64,000 bases of DNA from Oceaniglobus trochenteri (GCF_020529025.1 NZ_JACNMM010000005.1:248001-312000), one strand, 5' to 3'; positions 25,454 to 35,253 are shown, numbered from the stretch's first letter. Notes: a model not told the origin generated them from the letters alone. A program made the numbers and translations.

Positions 25454-26533
25454 TCAGCCGCCGCAGATCGCATCCAGAATCGGACGCGGCGCGCTATCGC
25501 CATGTCCGGCCGCCCACATGCGAAAGCCATCAATCCGCCGGGCAACCTTTTCATCGTGGTTCTGGGCAATATCGGCAATCCGGTGGGCCAGGAAGGGGTT
25601 GGCGAACCGCTCCATCGTGGTGGCGACATAGGCGTCGAAGGCCTCGGCCATGCCCGCGGCGGCGAAACCCGGCCGCACCTCGTCGCGGTAAAGCGCGCTC
25701 AGCGCGGCGGCACGCTCGGGGTCGGCCATGGCGCGGGCCACCGTATCTTCGGGGTCGCCCCCCGCGACCTGCCAACGGTCGGCAAGGTAGGTATGCCCGA
25801 GGTTCAGCACGAAAAGCTTCAGGGCCGCGATGGGCGCCAGATCACCAACCACCTCGACAGCGGGATGGGTGCAGGGCAGGCGCAGACCCGGCTGATCCTC
25901 GATCGCCCAAAGCGCATAGGGTTCGGCTACTGCACCTGCCGGCTCAAGCGGGGCCGAAACGATCCGGTCGACCAGGGAATTGACCCACAGAACTCCGGTT
26001 TCCAGATAATCCCGAAAGGCGCCATCATCACCGGCCAGTTCAAGAACCCTGTCCCGCAACACCGCGCCATTGTCGGTAATCAATTCGGTCGGCATCACCT
26101 GGATCGGCGCGGCCCCCGCATCGAACCGCGCCTTCAACAGCAGCATCAGCTTGGCCGGATAGGACATGGCCTGGTCGAAAGCCGCACTGCCGTCTGCGGG
26201 CTGCGGCGCGAACCCCTTGTCGCCGGTGTTCGACAGGATGATCTCGGCCTCCTCGCAGGCGATGCGCGTGATCTCGTCCCAGTCGGTGGCGCTTGAGGCG
26301 GTGCGCGCCACGCTGTTGACCCACACCTCGCGTTGAACGGTCTCGCCCTCGGAAATACCCTCGATCCGCACCGGGAATCCCTCGGCCAGGGCCGCCAGGC
26401 GATGGGCGCGCGCCGGATCGCCCGAGCTTTGCACGACAGTGATCGGCCCCGCCCCCGCCTCGGAGATGAACAGATCGGCATGAGCCTGAAGAAACCGGCT
26501 GGTGCCGAATTGCAGGATCGGAGTATGCGCCAT
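25454..26533 (-). CDS. Mannitol/altronate-type long-chain dehydrogenase
   Basis: 359 residues of the polyol-specific long-chain dehydrogenase family (mannitol dehydrogenase, mannonate and tagaturonate reductases). The family catalytic signature Lys-x4-Asn-x2-His is K239, N244, H247 in [16 protein letters not shown]. The N-terminus [17 protein letters not shown] is the NAD-binding start of the uronate-reductase-like branch. The protein is shorter than classical mannitol dehydrogenases. Substrate cannot be set from sequence. It is divergent from the reductive dehalogenase across 140 bases. Confidence 0.85.
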   Translation of the reverse strand: MAHTPILQFGTSRFLQAHADLFISEAGAGPITVVQSSGDPARAHRLAALAEGFPVRIEGISEGETVQREVWVNSVARTASSATDWDEITRIACEEAEIILSNTGDKGFAPQPADGSAAFDQAMSYPAKLMLLLKARFDAGAAPIQVMPTELITDNGAVLRDRVLELAGDDGAFRDYLETGVLWVNSLVDRIVSAPLEPAGAVAEPYALWAIEDQPGLRLPCTHPAVEVVGDLAPIAALKLFVLNLGHTYLADRWQVAGGDPEDTVARAMADPERAAALSALYRDEVRPGFAAAGMAEAFDAYVATTMERFANPFLAHRIADIAQNHDEKVARRIDGFRMWAAGHGDSAPRPILDAICGG

Positions 26534-26673
26534 GATCGGCCTTTCACGCCTGGGGGACTGAGGGTTCACCCCGTCCTTACGGACAGCGCGCCGGAACTGT
26601 CAACGCCACGACCTGCGCCGTTGATCTTGGGCCGCACCTGCCCCATTCTGCCGCGAGGTGGATCGGGGGGATC

Positions 26674-29600
26674 ATGGGACTGCGCTTTTTTTCGGACAAG
26701 GATCGGCCTGTTCACCTGGGCCCCTACCCGCTCGAGCGGCTGGCCCGCGGGCCGATGCCCGACCTGAAGTCGGCACCGCCCTTTCGCCAGCTTGATTTTC
26801 GGCGCGCCGAAACGCCCGAAAGCATCGTCAACGCCATGGGCGAATACCAGGCGATGCTTGACGCGATCCGCGATGGCCTGGTCAACCGCGCCAGGGCCGA
26901 GGCCCCCGAAGACCCGAGCGAACGCGCCAACCACCTGAAGGCCTTCGGGTATTTCTCGGATGCAGCGATGGTCGGCATTTGCGATCTTCCGGCTGCGGCG
27001 CGGCTTACCACGCCCTTTCAGAACCCCGATATCGCGCGCCTGGCCGACGACCTGCGCCACCGCCAGACCCGCACCCTGGCCTCGGGGATCGATGTCATCA
27101 TGGCCGACCTGCGCGATTCCATGGAGGCACCGCCCGCAGGCATCGACACCCATTCGCAGGCGATCGTTTTCCTCTACGAACATCCACGCGACCCGAAACC
27201 GGATGAAACCGGCACCGACTGGATCAACGATGCCCAGGCCCATCGCGCCGCCCTGCGCGCCAGCGAAACGGCCGTGGTCATCGCCAACTACATCCGCTTG
27301 CTGGGCCATGATGCCACGGCCCATACCGCCACCTCTTCGGATGTCGATCTGCATCGCCTCACCCTGGCTGCGGGCCTTGCGACGCTTGAGAACGGTCAAC
27401 TGGTTGCGCCCTATGTCGGCACCGGATTCGGCGTCGCGGCCATCACCACCACCTTCGCAATGACGCCCGACGCCCCCCTTGCCGCCATGGCGCAACAGCC
27501 AAGGTTCAAGACGCGCGGCCCGGCCTGGTGGCTGGGCAAGGGCTTTGCGAAATCCGCGCTGAACCGCGACCCCTTCGCGCGGCGCCGCTTCGTGGATGGC
27601 GCGCATCCCTTCGAAACCCTGAAACGGGTCGATACCCCCACCACCTATATCGACGAACCCAACGTCGCCCGCGTGCCCAAACGCGCCGACATGTTCGCCC
27701 GCGCGCAGTTCGGGGACATGGGCAAAGCGGTGCAGGACGGCGCGAAAGGCGGCCACTATGCCCGCAAGGCCGCGCCTTCGATGGCCCAGCGCCGCGCGCT
27801 CGGGGCCTTCGTGCTGATCCAGGACGGCCCCGCCCTGCCCGGGCCCCGTCCGGATGACGCCACGCGCAACGCCGCCAATGTCAAGGCGGCCTCCTATTGG
27901 CTGGGGGTCGATGCCGTCGGCATTTCGCGCTGCCCCGACTGGGCCTGGTATTCGCATGACGCCACCGGCGCGCCGATCACGCCGCCCCACGACCAGGCGA
28001 TCAGCATGATCATCGACCAGGGCCGCGAAACCATGGAGGGATCGTCTGGCGACGACTGGATCGGCGTAGCCCAGAGCATGCGCGCCTATCTGCGGTTTTC
28101 GCTGCTGGGCGGGGTCATCGCGAAACAGATCCGCAATCTCGGTTATTCGGCCAAGGCGCATACGGTGATGGATGGCGAGGTGCTGCAGCCGCCGCTCCTG
28201 CTGCTCTCGGGGCTGGGCGAGGTGTCGCGCATCGGCGAGGTGATCCTGAACCCGTTCCTTGGCCCGCGCCTGAAGTCGGGGGTCGTGACCACCGACATGC
28301 CGCTTGCCCACGACAAACCGGTGGATTTCGGGCTTCAGAGGTTTTGCCAAAGCTGCAACAAATGCGCGCGCGAATGCCCCTCCGGCGCCATCACTGCCGG
28401 CCCGAAGCTGATGTTCAATGGCTACGAGATCTGGAAATCCGACAGCCAGAAATGCGCCACCTACCGGATCACCACGCCGGGCGGGGCGATGTGCGGGCGC
28501 TGCATGAAGACCTGCCCCTGGAATCTTGAGGGGCTTTTTGCCGAGAAACCCTTTCGCTGGGCCGCCATGAACCTGCCCGCCAGCGCCCCTCTTCTGGCCC
28601 GCCTTGATGACACCATGGGAAATGGCGGCCTGAACCCGGTAAAGAAATGGTGGTGGGATCTGGAACTGGAGAAGGACGGCGCATATCGCCCGACGCGCCA
28701 TCCGGTGAACGCGCGCGATCTGCAAAAGGATCTGGTGCTGAACCACGCGGATCAGACCCTGGCCGTTTACCCCGCGCCCCTTGCGCCGCCGCCTTACCCC
28801 TATCCCTTTCCAATGGACCGCGAGGCCGGTATCCGGGCCTATGGCACCATGATCTCGGCGCAGGAACACAAGGCCCGCCGCGCAAGGGGCACCCCGCCCG
28901 AACATGTCTACAACCCGCCGGGCGATGCCCCCGTGATCCGGGTCGAGGTTGCACGCGCCGAACGGCTTAGCGCGGATGTCACGCTTTACGATTTCGTGCC
29001 GCTTGACACCGACACCCTGCCCGCGTGGACGGCCGGGGCCCACCTTGATATCGTCGTCGCGCCCGAATTCCTGCGCCAGTATTCGATGTCTGGTGACCCG
29101 GCGGACAGGGCGAAATACCAGATCGCCGTGCTGCGCGAAGACGCCGGGCGCGGAGGATCGGCGCTGATGCACCGCATCTTCACCCCGGGCCGCAAGGTCT
29201 TTGTCTCGCGCCCGATCAACCACTTTGCCCTGGATGAAACCGCGCCGCACAGCCTGCTGATGGGCGGTGGCATCGGGGTCACGCCGATGATCGCCTTTGC
29301 CCACCGTCTTCACGCCATCGGCGCATCCTTCGATCTGCATTACTCCGTCCCCAGCCGCAATCGCGCCGCCTTTCTTGAAAAACTGTGTTCCATGCCCTGG
29401 GCCAACAGGGTTCATCTGCATGTGTCCGATGAATCAAGCCGCGCCGACCTGTCCCATATCCTGCGCACGCAACCGGAAGGCACCCATGTCTACACCTGCG
29501 GCCCCGATCCTTATATGGGCGCCGTGATGCAGGCCGCGCAGAGCGCCGGTTTCCCCGACGACCACTGCCATCTTGAGTATTTCTCGGTCCCCGACCTGCC

Positions 29601-29880
29601 CGAGCGTGAGAATTTCGCCTTCACGCTCAGGCTGGCCGCATCGGGGCAGACCATCCCGGTCGCCGCCGATCAGAGCGCGACCGACGCCCTGGCCGCCGCC
29701 GGCATCAAGGTTGATGTCAAGTGCAGCGATGGCCTTTGCGGTGTCTGCAAATGCGGTTTGCGAGAGGGTGCGGTGGACCACCGCGATTTCGTTCTTTCCG
29801 CCGCCCAACGCCGCACGACGATGATCCTGTGCCAGTCCCGCGCCGCCGAGCCCGGTGGCGTGATCGAAATCGACCTCTGA
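26674..29880 (+). CDS. Self-sufficient reductive dehalogenase fused to an FMN/NAD/2Fe-2S reductase
   Basis: 1068 residues. Residues about 1-700 are a cobalamin-dependent reductive dehalogenase (RdhA) core: a Tyr at 426 in AWYSHDAT, then two ferredoxin-type cluster motifs, C558-C561-C564-C568 in FCQSCNKCARECPSG and C594, C607-C610-C614 in CGRCMKTCPW. Residues about 754-1068 match phthalate-dioxygenase-reductase-type proteins: RQYS (801-804) for FMN, GGGIGVTPM for NAD(P)H, and a plant-type 2Fe-2S site C1017, C1022, C1025, C1053. There is no Tat signal, so it is cytoplasmic. This is the layout of aerobic catabolic dehalogenases such as BhbA and NpRdhA, which act on halogenated hydroxybenzoates or phenols. 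K494 and R556 are candidates for the other catalytic residues. Substrate is unknown. Confidence 0.9.
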   Translation: MGLRFFSDKDRPVHLGPYPLERLARGPMPDLKSAPPFRQLDFRRAETPESIVNAMGEYQAMLDAIRDGLVNRARAEAPEDPSERANHLKAFGYFSDAAMVGICDLPAAARLTTPFQNPDIARLADDLRHRQTRTLASGIDVIMADLRDSMEAPPAGIDTHSQAIVFLYEHPRDPKPDETGTDWINDAQAHRAALRASETAVVIANYIRLLGHDATAHTATSSDVDLHRLTLAAGLATLENGQLVAPYVGTGFGVAAITTTFAMTPDAPLAAMAQQPRFKTRGPAWWLGKGFAKSALNRDPFARRRFVDGAHPFETLKRVDTPTTYIDEPNVARVPKRADMFARAQFGDMGKAVQDGAKGGHYARKAAPSMAQRRALGAFVLIQDGPALPGPRPDDATRNAANVKAASYWLGVDAVGISRCPDWAWYSHDATGAPITPPHDQAISMIIDQGRETMEGSSGDDWIGVAQSMRAYLRFSLLGGVIAKQIRNLGYSAKAHTVMDGEVLQPPLLLLSGLGEVSRIGEVILNPFLGPRLKSGVVTTDMPLAHDKPVDFGLQRFCQSCNKCARECPSGAITAGPKLMFNGYEIWKSDSQKCATYRITTPGGAMCGRCMKTCPWNLEGLFAEKPFRWAAMNLPASAPLLARLDDTMGNGGLNPVKKWWWDLELEKDGAYRPTRHPVNARDLQKDLVLNHADQTLAVYPAPLAPPPYPYPFPMDREAGIRAYGTMISAQEHKARRARGTPPEHVYNPPGDAPVIRVEVARAERLSADVTLYDFVPLDTDTLPAWTAGAHLDIVVAPEFLRQYSMSGDPADRAKYQIAVLREDAGRGGSALMHRIFTPGRKVFVSRPINHFALDETAPHSLLMGGGIGVTPMIAFAHRLHAIGASFDLHYSVPSRNRAAFLEKLCSMPWANRVHLHVSDESSRADLSHILRTQPEGTHVYTCGPDPYMGAVMQAAQSAGFPDDHCHLEYFSVPDLPERENFAFTLRLAASGQTIPVAADQSATDALAAAGIKVDVKCSDGLCGVCKCGLREGAVDHRDFVLSAAQRRTTMILCQSRAAEPGGVIEIDL

Positions 29881-29913
29881 CTGTTCCTGTCCCTCCCTCG
29901 CTCACGCATCGTT

Positions 29914-29940
29914 TCACTGCGCCCACGCTGGGCGTGAAGG
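29914..29940. terminator. Weak hairpin between convergent dehalogenase and SDR genes
   Basis: CGCCCA and TGGGCG pair around a 3-base loop, and flanking TTCAC/GTGAA could extend the stem across a small bulge. There is no T run. The 136-base gap 29881-30016 shows nothing else. Confidence 0.3.
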
Positions 29941-30016
29941 GTGAACATTTCATGAACAGATCAGGGAAATCCTCGCAACTTCGATCTTTGTACGCCCAAG
30001 CGACATTAACACCTTC

Positions 30017-30796
30017 TCAATAGGTGCCGGGATAGCTTCCCCCATCGATCAGAAGATTCTGACCGGTGATGAACCCCGCGTGGGCGCTGCAGAGAAAGGC
30101 GAAATATGCCCCGATTTCCTCAACCCGGCCATAGCGGCCCGCCGGAATGCCCCGGGCGCGGGCCTGCCAGACTTCGTCAAAACTCTTGCCCATCTCGTCA
30201 AGCATGCCTTCGATATGTTCGCGCTGGCCATCGCTGTCGAAGATGCCGGGAAGCAGGTTGTTGATGGTCACGCCCCGCGCCACCGTCTGGCGGGCCAGGC
30301 CGGCGGTGAAGCCAACCAGCCCCGACCGCGCCCCGTTGCTGAGCCCCAGTTCAGGCTGCGCGATCTTCACGCTGCGCGAAGCGATGTTGACGATCCGGCC
30401 GAAACCGCGCTCCATCATGCCATCGACGGTCGCGCGCATCATCATGATCGGCGGCAACATCATCTGTTCCACCGCCGCCACCCAGACATCGGAACCCCAG
30501 TCGCGAAAATCGCCCGGCGCGGCCCCACCCGCATTGTTGAGAAGGATGTCAGGGGCGGGACAGGCGGCAAGGGCCGCCGCGCGCCCCTCTTCCGTCGTGA
30601 TGTCTGCGGCCACCCATTGCACAGTTGCGCCCGTATCGGCACGGATCGCCTCGGCCGCCTGTTCCAGCGTATCGGCCGTGCGCGCCACGATCGTCACTTC
30701 GGCGCCTTCCTGCGCCAGGCGATGGGCGCAGGCCCGCCCCATGCCCTTGCTCGCTCCGGTCAGAAGTGCGCGTTTTCCTGTCAGTCCAAGGTCCAT
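30017..30796 (-). CDS. SDR-family protein lacking the catalytic Tyr and Lys
   Basis: 259 residues with a Rossmann start LLTGASKGMGRACA (residues 11-24), NNAGG (87-91) and NIAS (137-140). Where FabG-type enzymes have Tyr-x3-Lys, this one has S153 and R157 (LSNGARSGLVGF), so the usual proton relay is absent. A subgroup of SDR-like proteins with such degenerate tetrads is known. It begins inside the last codons of the molybdopterin gene (16-base overlap) and ends the operon. It may be non-catalytic or use another mechanism. Confidence 0.85.
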   Translation of the reverse strand: MDLGLTGKRALLTGASKGMGRACAHRLAQEGAEVTIVARTADTLEQAAEAIRADTGATVQWVAADITTEEGRAAALAACPAPDILLNNAGGAAPGDFRDWGSDVWVAAVEQMMLPPIMMMRATVDGMMERGFGRIVNIASRSVKIAQPELGLSNGARSGLVGFTAGLARQTVARGVTINNLLPGIFDSDGQREHIEGMLDEMGKSFDEVWQARARGIPAGRYGRVEEIGAYFAFLCSAHAGFITGQNLLIDGGSYPGTY

Positions 30797-32997
30797 TCCG
30801 TTTCCTTTTCGATCTTCACCAGCGTGCTCAGCGCTGCACAGGCCTGCGCCAGTGATGATGTCTGCCGCCAGGCGGTCAGAACATTCGGGTTTCCATTGCG
30901 CTCGCCCGCCTTGTCCGGCGCAAACCAGGCGCCCGTGGCCATCACCACGACACCCCGGCGCAGGCCGGCGTCTGCCACCAGCCGCGCGAAACAGGCCCCG
31001 CGATGGTTGAACAGGCGCACCCCGTCCCCATCGCGCAGGCCCCGCGCCGCAGCATCCTCGGGGTTCATGTGCACCGGCTGCGGCGCCTGATCCCCCACCT
31101 GCCAAAGCTGGCTGTGCAACTGGCGCGCCGGCTGGTTGGTCACCAGGTGCAGGTCGTCCGCTGCGGCGGCGCCCAGCCATTCGACCGGCTCAAGCCAGGC
31201 GGGATGGCCGGGGCAATCGGCAAGGCCGAAACCTGCAATGGTCTGCGAGGAAATCTCGATCCGCCCCGATGGCGTTGCCAGGGGATGGGCCAGAGGATCG
31301 TCGCGGAAATCCTGCAACAAGACCTCGGGGCGCGCCTCGGGCGGAACGGGCCATGGGCCATTTGCGAAGAACTCGTCAAACTCAGCCACCTGCACGCCTT
31401 CGGTGATGCCCCGCGCCTGGCTGCGCGCCCACATATGGCGCAGCCAATCCATCTCATCCCGCCCGTCATCGAAGGCCGCGCGGCACCCCAGCCTGTCGGC
31501 CAATGCGCCGAAGGTGGCGAAATCGTCACGCGCCTGCCCCACCGGCGCGATGACCCGGGGCATTGGGATGACGAAAAGATCGCGCGAGGTGCCGCCAATG
31601 TCGTTGCGCTCCAGCGTCGTTGTCGAGGGAAAGACGATATCGGCGCGCTGAGCGGTCGGAGTCCACCATGGGTCGTGAACGATCACGGTTTCCGGCCGCT
31701 GCCAGGCCTTTTCAAGCGCGTTCAGGTCCTGCGCATGGTGAAACGGGTTGCCCCCCGCCCACCAGATCAGCCGGATATCGGGGGCGATGACCGTGGTGCC
31801 ATTGAAGGCGAAGCGGCGGCCCGGATTGGCCAGCGCCTCGGGGAAACAGGCGACGGGTATCGGTGTTCCGACCGGGTTGGGCAGCCCCTCCATCGCGGGC
31901 ACGAATCCGCGCCGCCCGGCCGCCCCGACACCGTTCATCGACCCGTAACCAAAGCAAAACCCGCCCCCCGGCAACCCGATCTGGCCCAGCATCGCGGCCA
32001 AGGCCACCAACGCCCAATAGGGTTGTTCGCCATGGTCGGCCCGCTGGAGCGACCAGCTTGCCGTCAACATCACGCGGCCCGTGGCGATCCTGTTCCACAG
32101 CGCTTCAAGCTGGGTCAGCGGCACATCCGCCAGGCCGGCCGCCCATTCCAGCGTCTTTTCGGTGCCGTCATCGCCACGCAGGTAAGCGATGAAAGGCTCG
32201 GCCCCTACGGTGAAGCGGTTCAGGAAAGCGCGGTCGGCGCGGCCGGTGATCACGGCCTTGTGGCACAGCGCAAGAATGATCGCGGTATCGCTGCCCGGGC
32301 GCGGCTGAACCAGCGCCGCATTCAGGCCCGGCGGAACGTCCTGCGCCAGGGGCGAGACGACGGTGAAGGACACGCCGTTGTCGGCCGCCCTGCGCACCGC
32401 TTCCGGCAGGTGATGCGCCACCGCGCCGCCCGATGTGACGCGCCAGTTCTTGGGGTTCAGCCCGCCGAAGGCCACCACCGTATCGGCATGATCGGCGACC
32501 GTGGCCCAATCGGTCGCGGCCGAGGATACCGCGCTGTCATCGCCCAGCACATGGGGCAGGATGAACTGTGCCGCACCCCAGGAATAGTTGCCGCTGACAT
32601 CGGTGAACCCGCCCGCCGCCGCCAGGAAGCGGCGCACCTGAGTGCGGGCATGGTGGAACCGCCCGGCACTGGACCAGCCGTAGGAGCCGCCGAAAACCGC
32701 CTGCGCTCCATGCTCGCGGTGTACCCGGGCAAGCTCGGCCGCTGCCAGGTCCAGCGCCGTGTCCCACGCGACGGGCACCATCTCATCGGTCCCGCGCCCG
32801 GCCCCGCCTGCGCCGTGGCCCTTTTCAAGGAACCCGCGGCGCACGTGCGGTTGGGTGATGCGGCTGTCGGAATAGACAAGATCGGGCCACTTCCCGATCA
32901 TCTGCGGATTGGCCCCGCCCAGGGGGTGCGCTGCGACAAGGCGGCCGTTTTCGACGACCGCCTCGAACGCCCCCCAATGGCAAAGCGATACCACCAT
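30781..32997 (-). CDS. Molybdopterin oxidoreductase, BisC/DMSO-reductase type
   Basis: 738 residues, a full bis-MGD molybdoenzyme of the DMSO/TMAO/biotin sulfoxide reductase branch. The Mo-ligand Ser is expected at S110 in GGSYGWSSAGRFHH. Other family blocks are GGLNPKNWRV, WWAGGNPFHHAQD and the C-terminal cofactor domain with NQPARQLHSQL. There is no N-terminal 4Fe-4S cysteine motif and no Tat signal, so it resembles cytoplasmic BisC rather than periplasmic DorA/TorA. The start codon directly follows the stop of the DapA-like gene. Substrate (an S-oxide, N-oxide or a hydroxylation) is not known. Confidence 0.88.
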   Translation of the reverse strand: MVVSLCHWGAFEAVVENGRLVAAHPLGGANPQMIGKWPDLVYSDSRITQPHVRRGFLEKGHGAGGAGRGTDEMVPVAWDTALDLAAAELARVHREHGAQAVFGGSYGWSSAGRFHHARTQVRRFLAAAGGFTDVSGNYSWGAAQFILPHVLGDDSAVSSAATDWATVADHADTVVAFGGLNPKNWRVTSGGAVAHHLPEAVRRAADNGVSFTVVSPLAQDVPPGLNAALVQPRPGSDTAIILALCHKAVITGRADRAFLNRFTVGAEPFIAYLRGDDGTEKTLEWAAGLADVPLTQLEALWNRIATGRVMLTASWSLQRADHGEQPYWALVALAAMLGQIGLPGGGFCFGYGSMNGVGAAGRRGFVPAMEGLPNPVGTPIPVACFPEALANPGRRFAFNGTTVIAPDIRLIWWAGGNPFHHAQDLNALEKAWQRPETVIVHDPWWTPTAQRADIVFPSTTTLERNDIGGTSRDLFVIPMPRVIAPVGQARDDFATFGALADRLGCRAAFDDGRDEMDWLRHMWARSQARGITEGVQVAEFDEFFANGPWPVPPEARPEVLLQDFRDDPLAHPLATPSGRIEISSQTIAGFGLADCPGHPAWLEPVEWLGAAAADDLHLVTNQPARQLHSQLWQVGDQAPQPVHMNPEDAAARGLRDGDGVRLFNHRGACFARLVADAGLRRGVVVMATGAWFAPDKAGERNGNPNVLTAWRQTSSLAQACAALSTLVKIEKETEWTLD

Positions 32998-33933
32998 CTA
33001 TTCGGCGGCAAGCGACGGACGGTTCAGCCCGTATTTCTCGGCCAGGCCCAGCTTGTCGAAGGCCGCCAACCCCTTGGCCAGAACGGCGCCCGAGGCCGGT
33101 TGCAGCGGCTTGCGCAGCGGACCGGAGGGCAGACCCACCGCCTGCATCAGGGTCTTGATGCTGACCGGGTTCACCGCCGCATAGGCGAAATGCAGCATGT
33201 CGAGGTTTTCCAGCCAGGCCGCACGGTGGTTGAAGGCGTCTTCCCCCGTTTCCCAAGGCTTGGAGATCACCGCCATCTCGCGCGGGATGATGTTGCCGGT
33301 CATGTTGGCCGTGCCGTGCCCACCCAGGGCCATCATCGGCACCACGAGGCCGAGGTTGGGGGAACAGCAGCACATGATCGACATGTCGGGCTTGGCCGCA
33401 CAGATCTGCGCCACCTGCCCCACCCGCGTGGTGGATTCCTTCAGCACCACCATGTTGGGGTGCGGTGCCAGCTTCAGCAGGTCGTCCCAGTGCAGATCGG
33501 TCTTCACCCGGGGCGGGTTGTTGTAGAACCCCATGGCCAGGTCGGTGCTGTCCAGCACCTCGAGCATGTAGTCGGTGATCGCCGCATTGTCGGCGCAGAT
33601 ATACGCCGGCGCGGCGATGATTGCGCCATCGGCACCCTCGGCCTTGGCGAAGCGCACATAGTTGATGGTCGTTTCGGTGTTGTTGCCGGTACAGCCATAA
33701 TACATCAGCATATTGCCCGGCTTCATCTTCGCCGTTTCGCGGATGATGGCGCGGCGTTCCTCGGGCGACAGCATCGAAACCTCACCGGTGGATCCCATGA
33801 TCAGCACCGCTTCGGTGCCGTTTTCGGCGTGCCAGTTCAGAAGCGTGCGGAAGCCTTCAAAATCAATCGAACCATCGGCGTTCATCGGGGTGACAAGGGC
33901 CACGAAAGACCCCTTCGGCTTGATATGAGACAT
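32998..33933 (-). CDS. DapA-family aldolase/lyase
   Basis: 311 residues, class I pyruvate-type aldolase family (dihydrodipicolinate synthase/NAL superfamily). The Schiff-base lysine is K165 in VVLKEST, the catalytic Tyr is Y137 in GFYNNPP, and GSTGE (48-52) binds the carboxylate. In a TRAP transporter operon it is more likely a catabolic lyase or dehydratase for an imported acid than the lysine-biosynthetic enzyme. It lies 12 bases after dctM. Confidence 0.87.
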   Translation of the reverse strand: MSHIKPKGSFVALVTPMNADGSIDFEGFRTLLNWHAENGTEAVLIMGSTGEVSMLSPEERRAIIRETAKMKPGNMLMYYGCTGNNTETTINYVRFAKAEGADGAIIAAPAYICADNAAITDYMLEVLDSTDLAMGFYNNPPRVKTDLHWDDLLKLAPHPNMVVLKESTTRVGQVAQICAAKPDMSIMCCCSPNLGLVVPMMALGGHGTANMTGNIIPREMAVISKPWETGEDAFNHRAAWLENLDMLHFAYAAVNPVSIKTLMQAVGLPSGPLRKPLQPASGAVLAKGLAAFDKLGLAEKYGLNRPSLAAE

Positions 33934-33945
33934 TTTCGGTCCTCC

Positions 33946-35253
33946 TCAGAAGAATTGCGGAACAAGAAGTTTTGGCAGCCAAAGCATGATCCCCGGCACC
34001 CAAAGCGACAGGACACCGACCGTGATGGTCAGCAGGCAGATCGGCGCGGCGGCCCACATGGCGCGCCCAAGGGGGACGTCTCCGATGCGCGATGCGATCA
34101 GCAGGCAGATGCCATAGGGCGGCGTGATTAGCCCCACCGACAGCGTGACGGTGGACAGCACCCCCAGGTGAACCGGGTTCATGCCGGCCGTGTCGCCCAG
34201 GCCCTGGATGATCGGCAGGAAGATCAGCGTGGCGGAAATGGGGTTCAGAACCATGCCCACCAGCAGCAGGAAACCCATGAGAAGCAGCATGATACCGAAC
34301 CGGTTTGCCGTGACGCCCAGGATGAAATCGACGACGATCTGCGCGGCCCCGAGGTAGGCGATCATCCAGCCGAAGATCCCCGCGCTGGCGACCGTGAACA
34401 TGGGAATGGCGAAATCCACGACCGCCGCCTGCAGGATGCCGGGCAAGAGGCGCAGCGGAATGTCGCGATAGACAACAAAGGTGAGGAACAGCGCCCAGAG
34501 CACGGCGATGATGCCGCCCTCGGTAGGCGTGAAGAACCCGCCCACGATCCCCCCCAGCACCAGCACCGGGATCATCAGCGGCGCCGATCCGCGGGCCACG
34601 GCGACCCCCATGCCGCGCACGCCCGGAAACGGGTTGGCCGGGTATCCGTGCCGCAGCGCCAGCACATAGGTATAGCCCATCATGAAGGCCCCCACCAAAA
34701 GGCCCGGCCCCACGCCCCCCAGGAACAGCGCGCCGATGCTGACGTTGCCGAAGGCGCCGTAGACGATCAGGATGATGCTGGGCGGAATGATCACGCCCAG
34801 CGTCGAACTGGCGGCCGTCAGGGCCACGGCGAAGGCCGGATCGTAACCCGCCTTCTTCATCGCCGGAATCAGGATGCTGCCCACACTGGCCGTATCCGCC
34901 GCCGCCGACCCCGAAAGCGAGGCAAAGATCATCGAGACGAACACATTCACATGGCCAAGCCCGCCGCGTACATGGCCCACGGTGGCATCGGCCACCGCAA
35001 GAAGGCGTGTGGTGATGGAGCCGGCGTTCAGGATGCGGCCCAGCAACATGAAGAAGGGCACCGCCAGCAGGGTGAAACTGTCGATCCCCGCATACATCTG
35101 GTTGACCACCGAGGTCAGCGGCAGATCCTCGATCAGCATGACCAGAACCGACGACAGGATCAGCGAAAAGCCGATGTTCACGCGCAGGGCGATCAGCACG
35201 AAGAACGAGCCGAGAAGAACGACAAGTGGGTTCAAAAGGTCTCTCCCCGCCAT
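33946..35253 (-). CDS. TRAP transporter large permease subunit DctM
   Basis: 435 residues with about 12 hydrophobic segments, typical DctM family (VPFFMLLGRILNAG, SLSGSAAADTASVGSILIPAM, LGVIIPPSIILIVYG). It is the ion-coupled channel of a tripartite solute importer for organic acids. The ATG at 35253 overlaps dctQ by 22 bases. A TTG at 35235, overlapping the dctQ stop and preceded by GGGGAG, is a serious alternative start and would remove six residues. Confidence 0.93.
   Translation of the reverse strand: MAGRDLLNPLVVLLGSFFVLIALRVNIGFSLILSSVLVMLIEDLPLTSVVNQMYAGIDSFTLLAVPFFMLLGRILNAGSITTRLLAVADATVGHVRGGLGHVNVFVSMIFASLSGSAAADTASVGSILIPAMKKAGYDPAFAVALTAASSTLGVIIPPSIILIVYGAFGNVSIGALFLGGVGPGLLVGAFMMGYTYVLALRHGYPANPFPGVRGMGVAVARGSAPLMIPVLVLGGIVGGFFTPTEGGIIAVLWALFLTFVVYRDIPLRLLPGILQAAVVDFAIPMFTVASAGIFGWMIAYLGAAQIVVDFILGVTANRFGIMLLLMGFLLLVGMVLNPISATLIFLPIIQGLGDTAGMNPVHLGVLSTVTLSVGLITPPYGICLLIASRIGDVPLGRAMWAAAPICLLTITVGVLSLWVPGIMLWLPKLLVPQFF

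Noticed and set aside
25271-26296. A plus-strand frame with a good AGGAG site eight bases before ATG
   Set aside because: Despite the start site, it lies opposite the dehydrogenase gene with its intact Lys-Asn-His signature, and its own product has shadow-like composition.
26566-29421. A 951-codon minus-strand open frame opposite the dehalogenase gene
   Set aside because: The plus-strand gene has two complete Fe-S motifs and a full reductase domain; the minus frame has biased, low-complexity composition and no motif.
32998-33933. Calling the DapA-like gene lysine-biosynthetic dapA
   Set aside because: The catalytic Lys and Tyr are shared by the whole superfamily, and the context is a transport and catabolism operon.
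31003-34131. A 1042-codon plus-strand frame over the molybdoenzyme and DapA genes
   Set aside because: Shadow of the minus-strand genes, with no recognisable domain.
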